Origin: Afipia sp049747295
GTDB taxonomy: Bacteria > Pseudomonadota > Alphaproteobacteria > Rhizobiales > Xanthobacteraceae
Reading direction: 5' to 3'
Assembly: GCF_049747295.1 (NCBI RefSeq)
Contig: NZ_JBMHJM010000001.1
Location: forward strand, 372,001-436,000
DNA: 64,000 bases
Shown here one piece after another: positions 1-8,088 of the stretch. The position numbers were made by a program, and so were the translations under genes. The notes beneath the pieces were generated by a model that made no database searches, was not told the DNA's origin, and saw nothing but the letters and a program-made list of their open reading frames with translations. Positions within the stretch are counted from its first letter, which is position 1. Each line of letters starts with the position of its first letter.

Positions 1-646
1 GACGCTCAATGATACTGTCGAGCAGACGCAGCAGATCTCCGATCACCGCAGGATCATCGCTCGCGGGATTAATCCCGATGCAGGCGTCACCCGCGCCAAG
101 CAGAAGCCCATCCAAAATCGAAGCCGTAATCCCCTTTGCGTCGTCGAAGGGGTGATTGGGCTGCAGCCGCACACTCATATGGCCGCGCAACCCGATGGTG
201 TTGCGAAAGCGGGTGACGACCTCACATTTCCGGGCCACCAGAATGAGATCCTGATTGCGCATCAGCTTCGAGACGGCCGCGACCATCTCCGGCATGAGAC
301 CTTGGACCAACTTTTGCAGGGCTGCAGGCGTTGCCGCATCGGATAGCAACCAGTCGCGAAAGGCCCCCACCGTCAGGGACGACACAGCAGCGAAAGCGGC
401 CACATCGTGCGTATCGATGATCAGCCGCGTGACCTCATCGTCTTCGTAAGGCACGACAGCTTCCAGAAGAAATTGCTGCAACGGGACGTCGGCAAGCGCC
501 ATCCGTGCGGCGACCATTTCTTCGGCGCTTTCGGCGGCAACACCGGCAAGGCGATCGCCTGACCGCGGTGGCGATGCCTTCGCAAGCAGATCACCCAGGC
601 TCCGAAACACGAATGAGTGTGAGCCGATGCTACGACGGTAGATCAT
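1..646 (-). CDS. eutB: Ethanolamine ammonia-lyase large subunit, N-terminal part
   Basis: EutB is the catalytic subunit of the adenosylcobalamin-dependent enzyme that splits ethanolamine into acetaldehyde and ammonia. The reading frame starts at ATG 646 behind GGAG (5-nt spacer) and runs off the left edge, giving 215 of roughly 450-460 residues. Segments typical of EutB are visible: SGDRLAGVAAES near residue 30, YEDDEVTRLI near 67, and SVRLQPN near 158. The arginine of the last motif falls at residue 160, the position of the substrate-anchoring Arg160 of enterobacterial EutB (family knowledge). GAGDACIGINPASDD follows. The small subunit EutC would lie downstream, outside the window. No microcompartment genes are seen on this side. 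The gene is divergent from the oxidoreductase at 784. Confidence 0.93.
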   Translation of the reverse strand, partial: MIYRRSIGSHSFVFRSLGDLLAKASPPRSGDRLAGVAAESAEEMVAARMALADVPLQQFLLEAVVPYEDDEVTRLIIDTHDVAAFAAVSSLTVGAFRDWLLSDAATPAALQKLVQGLMPEMVAAVSKLMRNQDLILVARKCEVVTRFRNTIGLRGHMSVRLQPNHPFDDAKGITASILDGLLLGAGDACIGINPASDDPAVIGDLLRLLDSIIER

Positions 647-783
647 TGCCACTCCAATCAGCCAGCCGGGTCCGAGCTATCCCATCGATAATCTATCGTA
701 CCCTGCAGCAAAACGGGATTTCCAGTTGGCCCCCAAACGCTGTTATTGTGTACCGTGAAGGCAAAGAACATTCGGGGAGCCCC

Positions 784-1785
784 ATGGCACAAACCACCAA
801 TCGCCAAATCCTGCTGGTCGAAAAGCCGACCGGTAAACTCGGCCCGCAGCATTTCAAAATGTCGGAATCCGCGGTCCCGGAACCGAAGGATGGTGAAGTT
901 CTGCTCCGCGTACTCTACATCTCCCTCGATGCGGCCAACCGCGCGTGGATGCAGGGTGCGACCTATCGCTCGGCAGTTGAGGCCAATTCGGTGATGGCGG
1001 GCGGCGGTCTTGCGGAAGTCATGGCCTCCAAGGCGCCCGGCTTCGCGCCGGGGGATCTCGTGTTCGGCGATACAGGGTGGCAGGACTATACCGCCGTTCC
1101 GGCCAAACACCTCGTCAAGGTGCCGCGCATTGAGCCGCTGACGCACCTCCTCAGCGTCTTCGGCATTGCCGGCCTCACAGCTTATTTTGGGCTTCTGAAT
1201 GTCGGGAAGCCAAAAGCCGGCGAGACAGTCGTCGTGTCCGCGGCGGCCGGATCGGTCGGCTCGATCGTCGGCCAGATCGCGAAGATCAAGGGATGCCGCG
1301 TGATCGGCATCGCCGGCGGCAAGGACAAATGCAACTGGCTGACGTCCGAACTCGGTTTCGATGCCGCTGTCGACTACAAGAGCGAAGCGATCTTCAAGAC
1401 GTTGAAAGCAGCAGCACCAAACGGCATCGATGTCTATTTCGACAATGTCGGCGGCGACATTCTCGAGGCCTGCCTGCCGCAAATGAATCTGCGGGGCCGC
1501 ATCGCCTGCTGTGGCGCGATCTCGCAATACGACGGCGCCCCGTCCGCAACAGGGCCACGCGGTATCCCCGGCTTGATCGTGGTCAAGCGCCTGACCATGC
1601 AAGGCTTCATCGTCACTGACTTCTACGATCAACGCGATCAGGCCTTCTCCGACCTGCAGTCCTGGGTGAAAGCCGGCCAGCTCAAAGTGCAGGAGGACGT
1701 CATCGACGGCCTTGAGAACACGCCACAGGCGCTGATCGGACTTCTGGCCGGTGAAAACCGCGGCAAGCGCATGGTCAAAGTATAG
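784..1785 (+). CDS. NADP-dependent oxidoreductase, MDR/leukotriene B4 12-hydroxydehydrogenase family
   Basis: A 333-aa zinc-free medium-chain reductase, probably reducing the C=C bond of alpha,beta-unsaturated ketones or aldehydes with NADPH. ATG 784 is chosen because GGGGAG lies a few bases upstream and the protein then has normal family length. The frame stays open upstream to 505, but that part is antisense to eutB. Visible features are the GroES-like N-terminal half with LLRVLYISLDAANRAWM (family N-x-x-x-R-x-W/M segment), the nucleotide-binding VSAAAGSVGSIVGQIAK (AxxGxxG type), then FDNVGG and the C-terminal GKRMVKV. It appears monocistronic, with a strong terminator directly downstream. 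The true substrate cannot be inferred. Confidence 0.9.
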   Translation: MAQTTNRQILLVEKPTGKLGPQHFKMSESAVPEPKDGEVLLRVLYISLDAANRAWMQGATYRSAVEANSVMAGGGLAEVMASKAPGFAPGDLVFGDTGWQDYTAVPAKHLVKVPRIEPLTHLLSVFGIAGLTAYFGLLNVGKPKAGETVVVSAAAGSVGSIVGQIAKIKGCRVIGIAGGKDKCNWLTSELGFDAAVDYKSEAIFKTLKAAAPNGIDVYFDNVGGDILEACLPQMNLRGRIACCGAISQYDGAPSATGPRGIPGLIVVKRLTMQGFIVTDFYDQRDQAFSDLQSWVKAGQLKVQEDVIDGLENTPQALIGLLAGENRGKRMVKV

Positions 1786-1799
1786 GCCGGGGCGGAAAC

Positions 1800-1820
1800 G
1801 CCCGGATTTCCGGGCTTTTT
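1800..1820 (+). terminator. Rho-independent terminator
   Basis: A perfect 6-bp stem, GCCCGG/CCGGGC, with loop ATTT is followed by five T. It starts 14 nt after the oxidoreductase stop codon and should end that transcript before the gamma-glutamyltransferase gene. Confidence 0.85.
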
Positions 1821-1899
1821 GCCTTTTGCCATGCGGCCATTTTAGCCTACACAGGCCCCACCTCGCCCCACCTGACTTCCCAAAAGACGGACACGACAG

Positions 1900-3489
1900 A
1901 TGCTGAATACGCCCCGCTCCCGCCGCGGCATGGTGACTTCGCCCCATCATCTCGCCAGTGAAGCCGGACTGCGCGTGTTGCGCGAGGGCGGCAATGCGAT
2001 CGAAGCCACGCTCGCCATGGCGGCAAGCCTGCCCGTCGTCTATCCGCACATGAACTCGATTGGCGGTGATGGCTTCTGGCTGATTTCAGCGAACGGCAAA
2101 GCGCCTGTCGCCGTGGACGGCTGCGGCGCATCCGCTCAGGCCGCGACGACAGATTTCTATCGCACCAAGGGTCTTTCTGCGATTCCATCGCGCGGACCGC
2201 TTGCCGCCAACACGGTGGCCGGCACACTTTCGGGCTGGGCGGAAGTTTTCGCCATCAGTCAGGAAATGGGCGGACGGCTTCCCTTCTCGCGTCTCGTGGA
2301 AGAGGCGATCTGGTCCGCGGAGAACGGCTTTGCCGTCACTGCGGGACAGCAGGAATTGACGGAGACCAAATTCGCCGAACTGAAAGACTCACCAGGCTTC
2401 ATCGAGACCTTCCTGCTCGACGGCAAATTGCCGAAGGAAGGCGAACTGATGAAGATCCCTGCGCTCGGCGCCGCGCTGCGGCACATCGGCCAACACGGAC
2501 CGATGGATTTCTATACAGGGGTCCTTGCCAAGGAGATCGCAGCAGACCTCGCGCGCTGCGGTTCGCCGGTGACGCTCGACGATCTCAAGGCCCAGAAGGC
2601 GCAGCACCGTGAAGCGCTTCACGTCGCTATCAAGGGCGCAACGCTCTATAATTTTCCTGCGCCGACGCAGGGTCTCGCCTCGCTGATGATCCTCGCGCTG
2701 TTCGAACGATTGGGTGTGAAGGACGCCGAAGGCTTCGACTACCTGCACAGCATCGTCGAAGCAACCAAGCAGGCGTTTCTCGTGCGCGACCGCATCATCG
2801 GCGATCCGGCGCACATGATTGAAAAAGCCGAGGACTATCTGCAAGCCGACAAGCTCGACGAGCTCGCCGCGAAGATTGATCGCAAGCGCGCCCTGCCCTG
2901 GCCGGTCCCGGTCAATCCCGGCGATACTGTCTGGCTCGGCGCCATCGATAAGGACGGCATCGCCGTCAGTTTCATTCAGAGCATCTACTTCGAATTCGGT
3001 TCAGGGTGCGTGCTGGAGAACTCCGGCATTGTCTGGCAGAACCGCGGATCGAGCTTCGTGCTTGATGGCAACGGCCCGCGCGCCTTGCTGCCCGGCAAGA
3101 AGCCGTTCCACACGCTCAACCCCGCAATGGCGCTGTTCGACGATGGACGCCGCATGGTCTACGGCAACATGGGCGGCGAAGGCCAACCGCAAAGCCAGTC
3201 GGCCGTGTTCAGCCGTTACGCGATGTACGGCCAAGGCTTGCAGGCCGCAGTGACAGCGCCGCGCTGGCTGCTTGGAAAGACCTGGGGCGACGCCACGGTG
3301 ACTCTCAAGCTCGAAAGCCGTTTCGATCCCAAGGTCGTCCAGGCCATGCGTGACGCAGGACACGACATCGAGATCTTGCCGGACTTCACATCGACCATGG
3401 GCCACGCCGGCGCGGTCGTCATGCATCCGAACGGTGTGTTCGAAGGCGCGACCGACCCACGCAGCGACGGCGCTGCAATGGGCTTCTGA
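1900..3489 (+). CDS. Gamma-glutamyltransferase family protein (YwrD-like)
   Basis: A 529-aa Ntn-hydrolase of the gamma-glutamyltranspeptidase/acylase family. These precursors cut themselves in front of a threonine that becomes the nucleophile of the small subunit. Here Thr343 in GDTVWLGAIDKDG matches that position, although the usual TTH is replaced by TVW. The small-subunit hallmarks GSGCVLENSGIVWQNRGSSF and the C-terminal GHAGAVVMHPNG are present. The N-terminal RRGMVTSPHHLASEAGLRVL and GGNAIEA segments are typical. I see no signal peptide, so it is probably cytoplasmic, unlike secreted Ggt. ATG 1900 has only a weak ribosome-binding site. Substrate may be a gamma-glutamyl amide or another acyl amide. 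Confidence 0.88.
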   Translation: MLNTPRSRRGMVTSPHHLASEAGLRVLREGGNAIEATLAMAASLPVVYPHMNSIGGDGFWLISANGKAPVAVDGCGASAQAATTDFYRTKGLSAIPSRGPLAANTVAGTLSGWAEVFAISQEMGGRLPFSRLVEEAIWSAENGFAVTAGQQELTETKFAELKDSPGFIETFLLDGKLPKEGELMKIPALGAALRHIGQHGPMDFYTGVLAKEIAADLARCGSPVTLDDLKAQKAQHREALHVAIKGATLYNFPAPTQGLASLMILALFERLGVKDAEGFDYLHSIVEATKQAFLVRDRIIGDPAHMIEKAEDYLQADKLDELAAKIDRKRALPWPVPVNPGDTVWLGAIDKDGIAVSFIQSIYFEFGSGCVLENSGIVWQNRGSSFVLDGNGPRALLPGKKPFHTLNPAMALFDDGRRMVYGNMGGEGQPQSQSAVFSRYAMYGQGLQAAVTAPRWLLGKTWGDATVTLKLESRFDPKVVQAMRDAGHDIEILPDFTSTMGHAGAVVMHPNGVFEGATDPRSDGAAMGF

Positions 3490-3504
3490 TTTGGGCTTCG
3501 AAGC

Positions 3505-3524
3505 GGTATTCGCTTGAAAACGTT
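3505..3524. repeat. Degenerate copy of a palindromic intergenic repeat
   Basis: The 35-nt gap between two convergent genes contains TTCGCTTGAAAACG at 3509-3522, 14 nt identical to one arm of the palindromic repeat at 13454-13497. The rest of the element is eroded to AAGCG-GTATT-CGCTT, a small hairpin. It may also serve as a weak terminator for the converging genes. The copy is short, so the assignment is tentative. Confidence 0.4.
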
Positions 3525-4193
3525 CTAGCGCGGGCGTCGCCGCAGCGTCTTCATCGTATCGATGCAGCGTGCGGTGATGACTTCCCAATTCGCGTATTTG
3601 ACATCCGTTGCGGGACAGAGCCACGATCCGCCGACAGCGACCACGTTCGGCTCGGCCAGCCACGCAGCCGCATTGGCCCCGCCAATGCCGCCTGTCGGAC
3701 AGAAACGCGCACGAGGAAACGGTCCCCCCAGAGCGCGCAGCATGTCGATGCCGCCGGACTGTTCCGCCGGAAAGAACTTGAGCACGTTGAAGCCGTAGGC
3801 CTGCGCCTGCATCAGCTCCGACGCCGTCGCGATGCCGGGCAGGAAAGCCAGACTGCTTTTGGCGGCGGCATCGAGCAAAGCCGGCGTCGCCCCGGGACTA
3901 ACCCCGAAACGCGCACCGAGCGCCTCCGCGCGTTTGAGATCGTCTGCCGTCGTAATCGTCCCGATGCCAACAATAGCGTCAGGTACCTCGGCAATGATCG
4001 CTTTCGCCGCATCGACTGCCGCATCCGTCCGCAATGTGATCTCGAGAGTCTTGACACCACCCAGCACCAACGCGCTGGCCAAGGGCACGGCATCCTCGGC
4101 CCGCTCAATGGTCAACACCGGAATGACCTGCGCGGACCTCAGAAGGCTGATGAGCTCTTCATCGCGTGTGACGGGCGCTGACTGTACGCTCAT
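3525..4193 (-). CDS. eda: KDPG aldolase (2-dehydro-3-deoxy-6-phosphogluconate / 4-hydroxy-2-oxoglutarate aldolase)
   Basis: A 222-aa class I aldolase that cleaves 2-keto-3-deoxy-6-phosphogluconate to pyruvate and glyceraldehyde-3-phosphate, the last step of an Entner-Doudoroff-like branch. The Schiff-base lysine is Lys139 in FNVLKFFPAEQSGG, the catalytic Glu51 sits in TLEITLRT, and the phosphate-binding CPTGGIG and VGGSWL segments are intact. The start is 3 nt beyond the kdgK stop and translation is probably coupled. It is the last gene of the 10561-to-3525 minus-strand operon, so it uses the phosphorylated KDG made by the preceding kinase. Confidence 0.95.
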   Translation of the reverse strand: MSVQSAPVTRDEELISLLRSAQVIPVLTIERAEDAVPLASALVLGGVKTLEITLRTDAAVDAAKAIIAEVPDAIVGIGTITTADDLKRAEALGARFGVSPGATPALLDAAAKSSLAFLPGIATASELMQAQAYGFNVLKFFPAEQSGGIDMLRALGGPFPRARFCPTGGIGGANAAAWLAEPNVVAVGGSWLCPATDVKYANWEVITARCIDTMKTLRRRPR

Positions 4194-4196
4194 GCC

Positions 4197-5123
4197 TTAG
4201 TGCTCCGTTGCCATGGTATTCAGTCCAGAGGGCATTTCGCTTCGCGGGATAATCGCCCCGCGATGGCCAACAACCACACCGGCCAGACGGTGTCCCGCCT
4301 CAGCCGCCTCTGGAGACGACAATCCCCTCAATCGGGCCGCAAGATAGGCTGCTGAAAAGCTGTCTCCCGCTGCCGTGGTATCAACAACCCTCGCAACCGG
4401 GCCAGCCTTCACGGTTCGGTCCACGCCGCTGGACCTGACAACGCAGGCAGGCTCAGGGAGTTTCAGGATCACTTCATCTGCCCTCAACAGATCGAGCAGC
4501 TCGACATGAGGCCGCTCGCCGTACAGCGGCACGAGATCCTCGGTCGAGGCCAGCACAACATCCGAGATATCGAGCATGGCTTGATATGCGTGCCTTGCCA
4601 CATCCAGCATCGGCCAGCCCCGTGTCCGGAAATTGGTGTCGAACGCAATGCGGCTGCCGTTCGCGCGAGCCTTTGTCAGTCCAGTGATGAGGCGGTCACG
4701 TCCGTCATCGCTGAAAAGCGACAGCGTGATTCCCGACAGATAGATCAGGCTGTATTCTTTCAGCCCGTCGAGAAGCGCATCGGTTTCAGGCTGATCGAGC
4801 AGCGCGCGCGCCGCCGCACTGTCGCGCCAGTAGTAGAACGAGCGCTCGCCAACTGCGTTGGTCCGGATTGCATAGAGGCCAGGCATCTTGCCCGCGATAC
4901 GCAGCACGCGGGCGGTGCCAACGCCCTCACCTTGCCAGGCGGTCATCAGTTCGTCGCTGAATGGATCATCCCCCAGCGCGGTGATGTAATCCACCTGCAT
5001 GCCAAGCCGTGCAAGATAGACCGCTGTGTTGAGCGTGTCGCCGCCGAAGCCCTGCGTCAGCTGATTGCCGGCACCTTGGGTCAGTTCGATCATGCACTCA
5101 CCGATGCAGGCGACCTCAGTCAT
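4197..5123 (-). CDS. kdgK: 2-dehydro-3-deoxygluconokinase, PfkB family
   Basis: A 308-aa ribokinase-fold sugar kinase. The N-terminal CIGECMIEL, the sugar-binding GGDTLNTAVYLARLG and the C-terminal signature DTTAAGDSFSAAYLA with catalytic base Asp254 are intact. Assignment to KDG kinase rests on the YAIRTNAVGERSFYYWRDSAAAR segment, typical of KdgK, and on the KDPG aldolase 3 nt downstream. It should phosphorylate 2-keto-3-deoxygluconate with ATP in the cytoplasm. It follows the DenD-like gene with a 17-nt gap in the same operon. A fructokinase-like function is the main alternative. Confidence 0.88.
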   Translation of the reverse strand: MTEVACIGECMIELTQGAGNQLTQGFGGDTLNTAVYLARLGMQVDYITALGDDPFSDELMTAWQGEGVGTARVLRIAGKMPGLYAIRTNAVGERSFYYWRDSAAARALLDQPETDALLDGLKEYSLIYLSGITLSLFSDDGRDRLITGLTKARANGSRIAFDTNFRTRGWPMLDVARHAYQAMLDISDVVLASTEDLVPLYGERPHVELLDLLRADEVILKLPEPACVVRSSGVDRTVKAGPVARVVDTTAAGDSFSAAYLAARLRGLSSPEAAEAGHRLAGVVVGHRGAIIPRSEMPSGLNTMATEH

Positions 5124-5140
5124 CGCTGCACCGGGTGCGG

Positions 5141-6124
5141 TCAGTTGACGAACTTTCCGCCGAGCTCATCCTCGATATGGATGCGGATGATGTCGTCAAA
5201 TGTCTTTTCCGCCGTGGTAAAGCCGAGCTTCAGCGCACGCTCGGTGGCGAAATCGCGCGGCCAGCCCGCAACGATCCCCATGATCGTCTGGTCCGGTTCA
5301 CGCTTGATCCGCGCCGTGACATTTGCGCCGGCGACGCGGGTCAGCGCGGCGATCTGCTCGCCAACCGTGGCCGAGAGACCCGGCATGCTGAGCGCGCGGC
5401 GCGGACCAATGGTGTTGGTATCCATCGTCGCGGCATGAATCAAAAACCCCACGGCAGAACGCGGTGATGCGTGCCAATGGCGCACGTCCTCCGAAACCGG
5501 AAGAATGGCTTCCTTGCCCGCGAGCGGCTCGCGGAGGATGTTCGAGAAAAAGCCCGATGCGGCCTTGTTCGGGGCGCCCGGACGCACACAGATGGTCGGC
5601 AGGCGGATGGAAACGCCGTCGAGCAGGCCCTTACGGGTGTAATCCGAAATCAGAAGTTCACCGATGGTCTTCTGCGTACCGTAGCTTGTCAGCGGCGTGT
5701 TGAAGAACTCGTCGCCGATCTTCTCTGGGAACGGCGCGCCAAACACGGCAATCGACGACGTAAACACAACGCGCGGCTTGTAGTCGCCGCCGATCGCGCG
5801 GATGGCATCGATCAGGTAGCGGGTGCCGTCGAGATTGATCCGATAGCCCTTGTCAAAGTCTGCTTCCGCTTCGCCGGAGACAATCGCCGCGAGATGAAAG
5901 ATCACGTCCGGCTTGCCGGCGACCAGCTTAACAACCGCCGACTGCTCCGCCACATCGCATGTCACGGTCTCGACCGGGATCGACGTATTCGGCTTTGCGG
6001 GTGGCACCACGTCCTGCAACGTCATGCGTTTGATATCGGTCTTGCCGAGACGGCCATCGCTCAACAGCCGATCGACCAGTTTGCGACCGACCATGCCGGC
6101 TGCACCGAGAACAAGAATATGCAA
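5141..6124 (-). CDS. denD: NAD-dependent epimerase/dehydratase-family dehydrogenase, DenD-like (D-erythronate dehydrogenase)
   Basis: A 327-aa extended SDR. The N-terminal GAAGMVGR (residues 7-14) is the NAD(P)-binding glycine motif, and Ser123/Ser124, Tyr148 and Lys152 (SYGTQK) form the catalytic set. Over its length it resembles the family that includes D-erythronate dehydrogenase DenD, which oxidises a C4 sugar acid at C2. The usual DenD partners (a PdxA2-like decarboxylating dehydrogenase and an OtnK/YgbK-type kinase) are absent. Instead it is followed by KDG kinase and KDPG aldolase, so here it may oxidise a different sugar or uronate. The family call is firm, the substrate is not. Confidence 0.75.
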   Translation of the reverse strand: MHILVLGAAGMVGRKLVDRLLSDGRLGKTDIKRMTLQDVVPPAKPNTSIPVETVTCDVAEQSAVVKLVAGKPDVIFHLAAIVSGEAEADFDKGYRINLDGTRYLIDAIRAIGGDYKPRVVFTSSIAVFGAPFPEKIGDEFFNTPLTSYGTQKTIGELLISDYTRKGLLDGVSIRLPTICVRPGAPNKAASGFFSNILREPLAGKEAILPVSEDVRHWHASPRSAVGFLIHAATMDTNTIGPRRALSMPGLSATVGEQIAALTRVAGANVTARIKREPDQTIMGIVAGWPRDFATERALKLGFTTAEKTFDDIIRIHIEDELGGKFVN

Positions 6125-6164
6125 GGTCTCGCCCCTTCTCTGGAGTTTCTTCTTTAAATTGAGA

Positions 6165-7070
6165 TTATTCTTTGACGGCGCCGGTCATGGCCGACACGTA
6201 GTGCTCGACAAAGAACGCGTAGAGGATGACCAGCGGCAGCGAGCCGACCAGCGCACCCGCCATCAGCGATCCCCACTTGTAGACGTCACCATCGACGAAC
6301 TCGTTGACGATCGCCACGGGGACGGTCTTGTTCTGCGTCGATGACAGGAACGTCAGTGCATAGATGAACTCGTTCCAGCACAGCGTGAAGCAGAAGATGA
6401 AGGCCGAGATCAATCCAGGAACCGCCAGCGGCAGGATGACCTTGATCAGAATCTGCCAACGGCTGGCACCATCAATCAGCGCGCATTCCTCAAGCTCATA
6501 AGGAATGGTCTTGAAATATCCCATCAGCAACCAAGTCGAGAATGGAATAAGGATCGTGGGATAAACCAGAATGAGCGACAGTGGTGAATCGAACAGTCCG
6601 TACGAGTGAATGACCGACGCCAGCGGGATGAACAGGATCGACGGTGGCACGAGATAAGCCAGGAAAATGGACGCGCTAACAACATTTGCGCCCTTGAACC
6701 GCAGACGCACGATGGCATAGGCGGCCATCACGCTCGCAACGATCGACAGGAACGTCGCGGCGGTAGCGACATACATGGTGTTCCACAGCCATCGCGGATA
6801 CTGCGTCTCAAACAGCAGCTTCTTGATGTGCTTCAGCGTCGGATCGACAACCCAGAACGGGTTGAAAGTATCCATATCGATCAATTGCGCGTCCGGCTTA
6901 ATCGACGTCAGCGCCATCCAGTAGAACGGGAACAGCAGAATAACGACGATAATGAACAGCGGGATGTAGAGCGTGATGATCTTGCTGGGCAAGGATTCCA
7001 GATAGCTCATGCCCTCGCTGTTGTCGCTCGCGGCGGCAGTCGCTGGCGGATGTGCGGCGTGATCAGTCAT
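6165..7070 (-). CDS. Carbohydrate ABC transporter permease, MalG type
   Basis: A 301-aa inner-membrane permease with about six hydrophobic segments and the ABC-permease EAA loop (YELEECALIDGASRWQILIKVILPLAVPG). ATG 7070 is chosen because it overlaps the upstream permease stop by 8 nt (ATGACTGA), a typical coupled arrangement; a further upstream in-frame ATG would give a longer overlap. It pairs with the MalF-type permease, the binding protein at 8089-9411 and the ATPase at 9494-10561 in a CUT1-like sugar importer. The operon also encodes KDG kinase and KDPG aldolase, so a sugar acid or its parent sugar is the likely cargo. Confidence 0.92.
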   Translation of the reverse strand: MTDHAAHPPATAAASDNSEGMSYLESLPSKIITLYIPLFIIVVILLFPFYWMALTSIKPDAQLIDMDTFNPFWVVDPTLKHIKKLLFETQYPRWLWNTMYVATAATFLSIVASVMAAYAIVRLRFKGANVVSASIFLAYLVPPSILFIPLASVIHSYGLFDSPLSLILVYPTILIPFSTWLLMGYFKTIPYELEECALIDGASRWQILIKVILPLAVPGLISAFIFCFTLCWNEFIYALTFLSSTQNKTVPVAIVNEFVDGDVYKWGSLMAGALVGSLPLVILYAFFVEHYVSAMTGAVKE

Positions 7071-8022
7071 TGTCGGATCCTTGCTGCCATTTGCGGCGCT
7101 GCATGCCGAACCACGAAATGGTAATCGCGGCAAGAAGGAACGGAATCATGGCCGTGGCAATCGCGGCGCCCTCACCCAGGCGGCCGCTGAGAATGCCACG
7201 CTGATAGCTGAGCGTCGCCATCAGGTGCGTTGAATTCGCCGGACCGCCACGCGTCAGCGCCCAGATCAACTGGAAGTCCGTGAAGGTGAACAGCACCGAG
7301 AACGTCATGACAACGGCGATGATCGGCGTCAGCAACGGATAAGTGATGTAGCGGAAACGCTGCCAATTACTCGCCCCGTCCAGCGTTGCCGCCTCGTAGA
7401 GCGACGGCGAAACGGTCTGCAGGCCCGCCAGCAGCGTGATGGCGACGAAAGGCACGCCGCGCCAGATGTTGGCAATGATCACACAGATGCGCGCCCAGGT
7501 GGCATCGCCGAGGAAGTTGATGTTGTAGTCGATGAGACCCAGCCTCCGCAGCGACCATGAAATGATCGAGAACTGCGAATCGTAGATCCACCAGAATGCG
7601 ATGGCGGAGAGCACGGTGGGCACAATGAACGGAATCAGCACCGCCGCGCGGATGATCGCCTTCCCCGGCATATTGCGATTCAACAGCAGCGCCAGATATA
7701 GACCGATGGCAAATTTGACGGCGCTCGCAACCGCTGTGTAGATCAGCGTATTCGTGACCGACAGCCAGAAGACGGCGTCGTCCATCAACCACTGATAATT
7801 CTCAAGGCCGACAAAGGCGCCGCCGCGCCCGATGCGCAGATCGGTGAAGCTCATCCAGATGCCGAGGCCAAGTGGATAAGCCAAAAACAACAGCAGGAAC
7901 GCGCCCGCAGGGAGCATGAACCAGAATGCGATCCAGTTACGGTTCGCGGACAGCCGCTGCCAGAACGACAGTGTACTGACGTATGGCTTCGGTGCAGGCA
8001 TCGACGCCGGTATCGTGCTCAT
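7063..8022 (-). CDS. Carbohydrate ABC transporter permease, MalF type
   Basis: A 319-aa permease with about six membrane segments and the EAA loop (YEAATLDGASNWQRFRYITYPLLTP). The start at 8022 is preferred over the open frame to 8052 because GAAGG lies 8 nt before it. It overlaps the next permease by 8 nt. A 12-bp stem-loop at 8052-8079 lies between this gene and the upstream binding-protein gene, so it is probably expressed at a lower level than the binding protein. Confidence 0.92.
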   Translation of the reverse strand: MSTIPASMPAPKPYVSTLSFWQRLSANRNWIAFWFMLPAGAFLLLFLAYPLGLGIWMSFTDLRIGRGGAFVGLENYQWLMDDAVFWLSVTNTLIYTAVASAVKFAIGLYLALLLNRNMPGKAIIRAAVLIPFIVPTVLSAIAFWWIYDSQFSIISWSLRRLGLIDYNINFLGDATWARICVIIANIWRGVPFVAITLLAGLQTVSPSLYEAATLDGASNWQRFRYITYPLLTPIIAVVMTFSVLFTFTDFQLIWALTRGGPANSTHLMATLSYQRGILSGRLGEGAAIATAMIPFLLAAITISWFGMQRRKWQQGSDND

Positions 8023-8051
8023 GGGCCGGACCTTCTCAGAATAACGAAACA

Positions 8052-8079
8052 CGCCGGCGCGAATAGGTTCGCGCCGGCG
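8052..8079 (-). promoter_or_regulatory. Intercistronic stem-loop after the sugar-binding-protein gene
   Basis: A perfect 12-bp G+C-rich stem (CGCCGGCGCGAA pairing with TTCGCGCCGGCG), loop TAGG, starts 9 nt after the stop of the binding-protein gene and precedes the permease genes. There is no T-run, so it is more likely a 3'-end stabiliser or partial attenuator that raises binding-protein output over permeases, as in other binding-protein operons. Confidence 0.75.
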
Positions 8080-8088
8080 AAGTCGAAC

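Noticed and set aside
505..783. Plus-strand open frame in front of the NADP-dependent oxidoreductase
   Set aside because: It is antisense to eutB, has no protein-like composition, and the real ribosome-binding site is at the ATG at 784.
658..2049. Long minus-strand open frame of about 460 codons across the oxidoreductase gene
   Set aside because: It is the shadow of a high-G+C gene in the opposite frame; the plus-strand product has clear family motifs.
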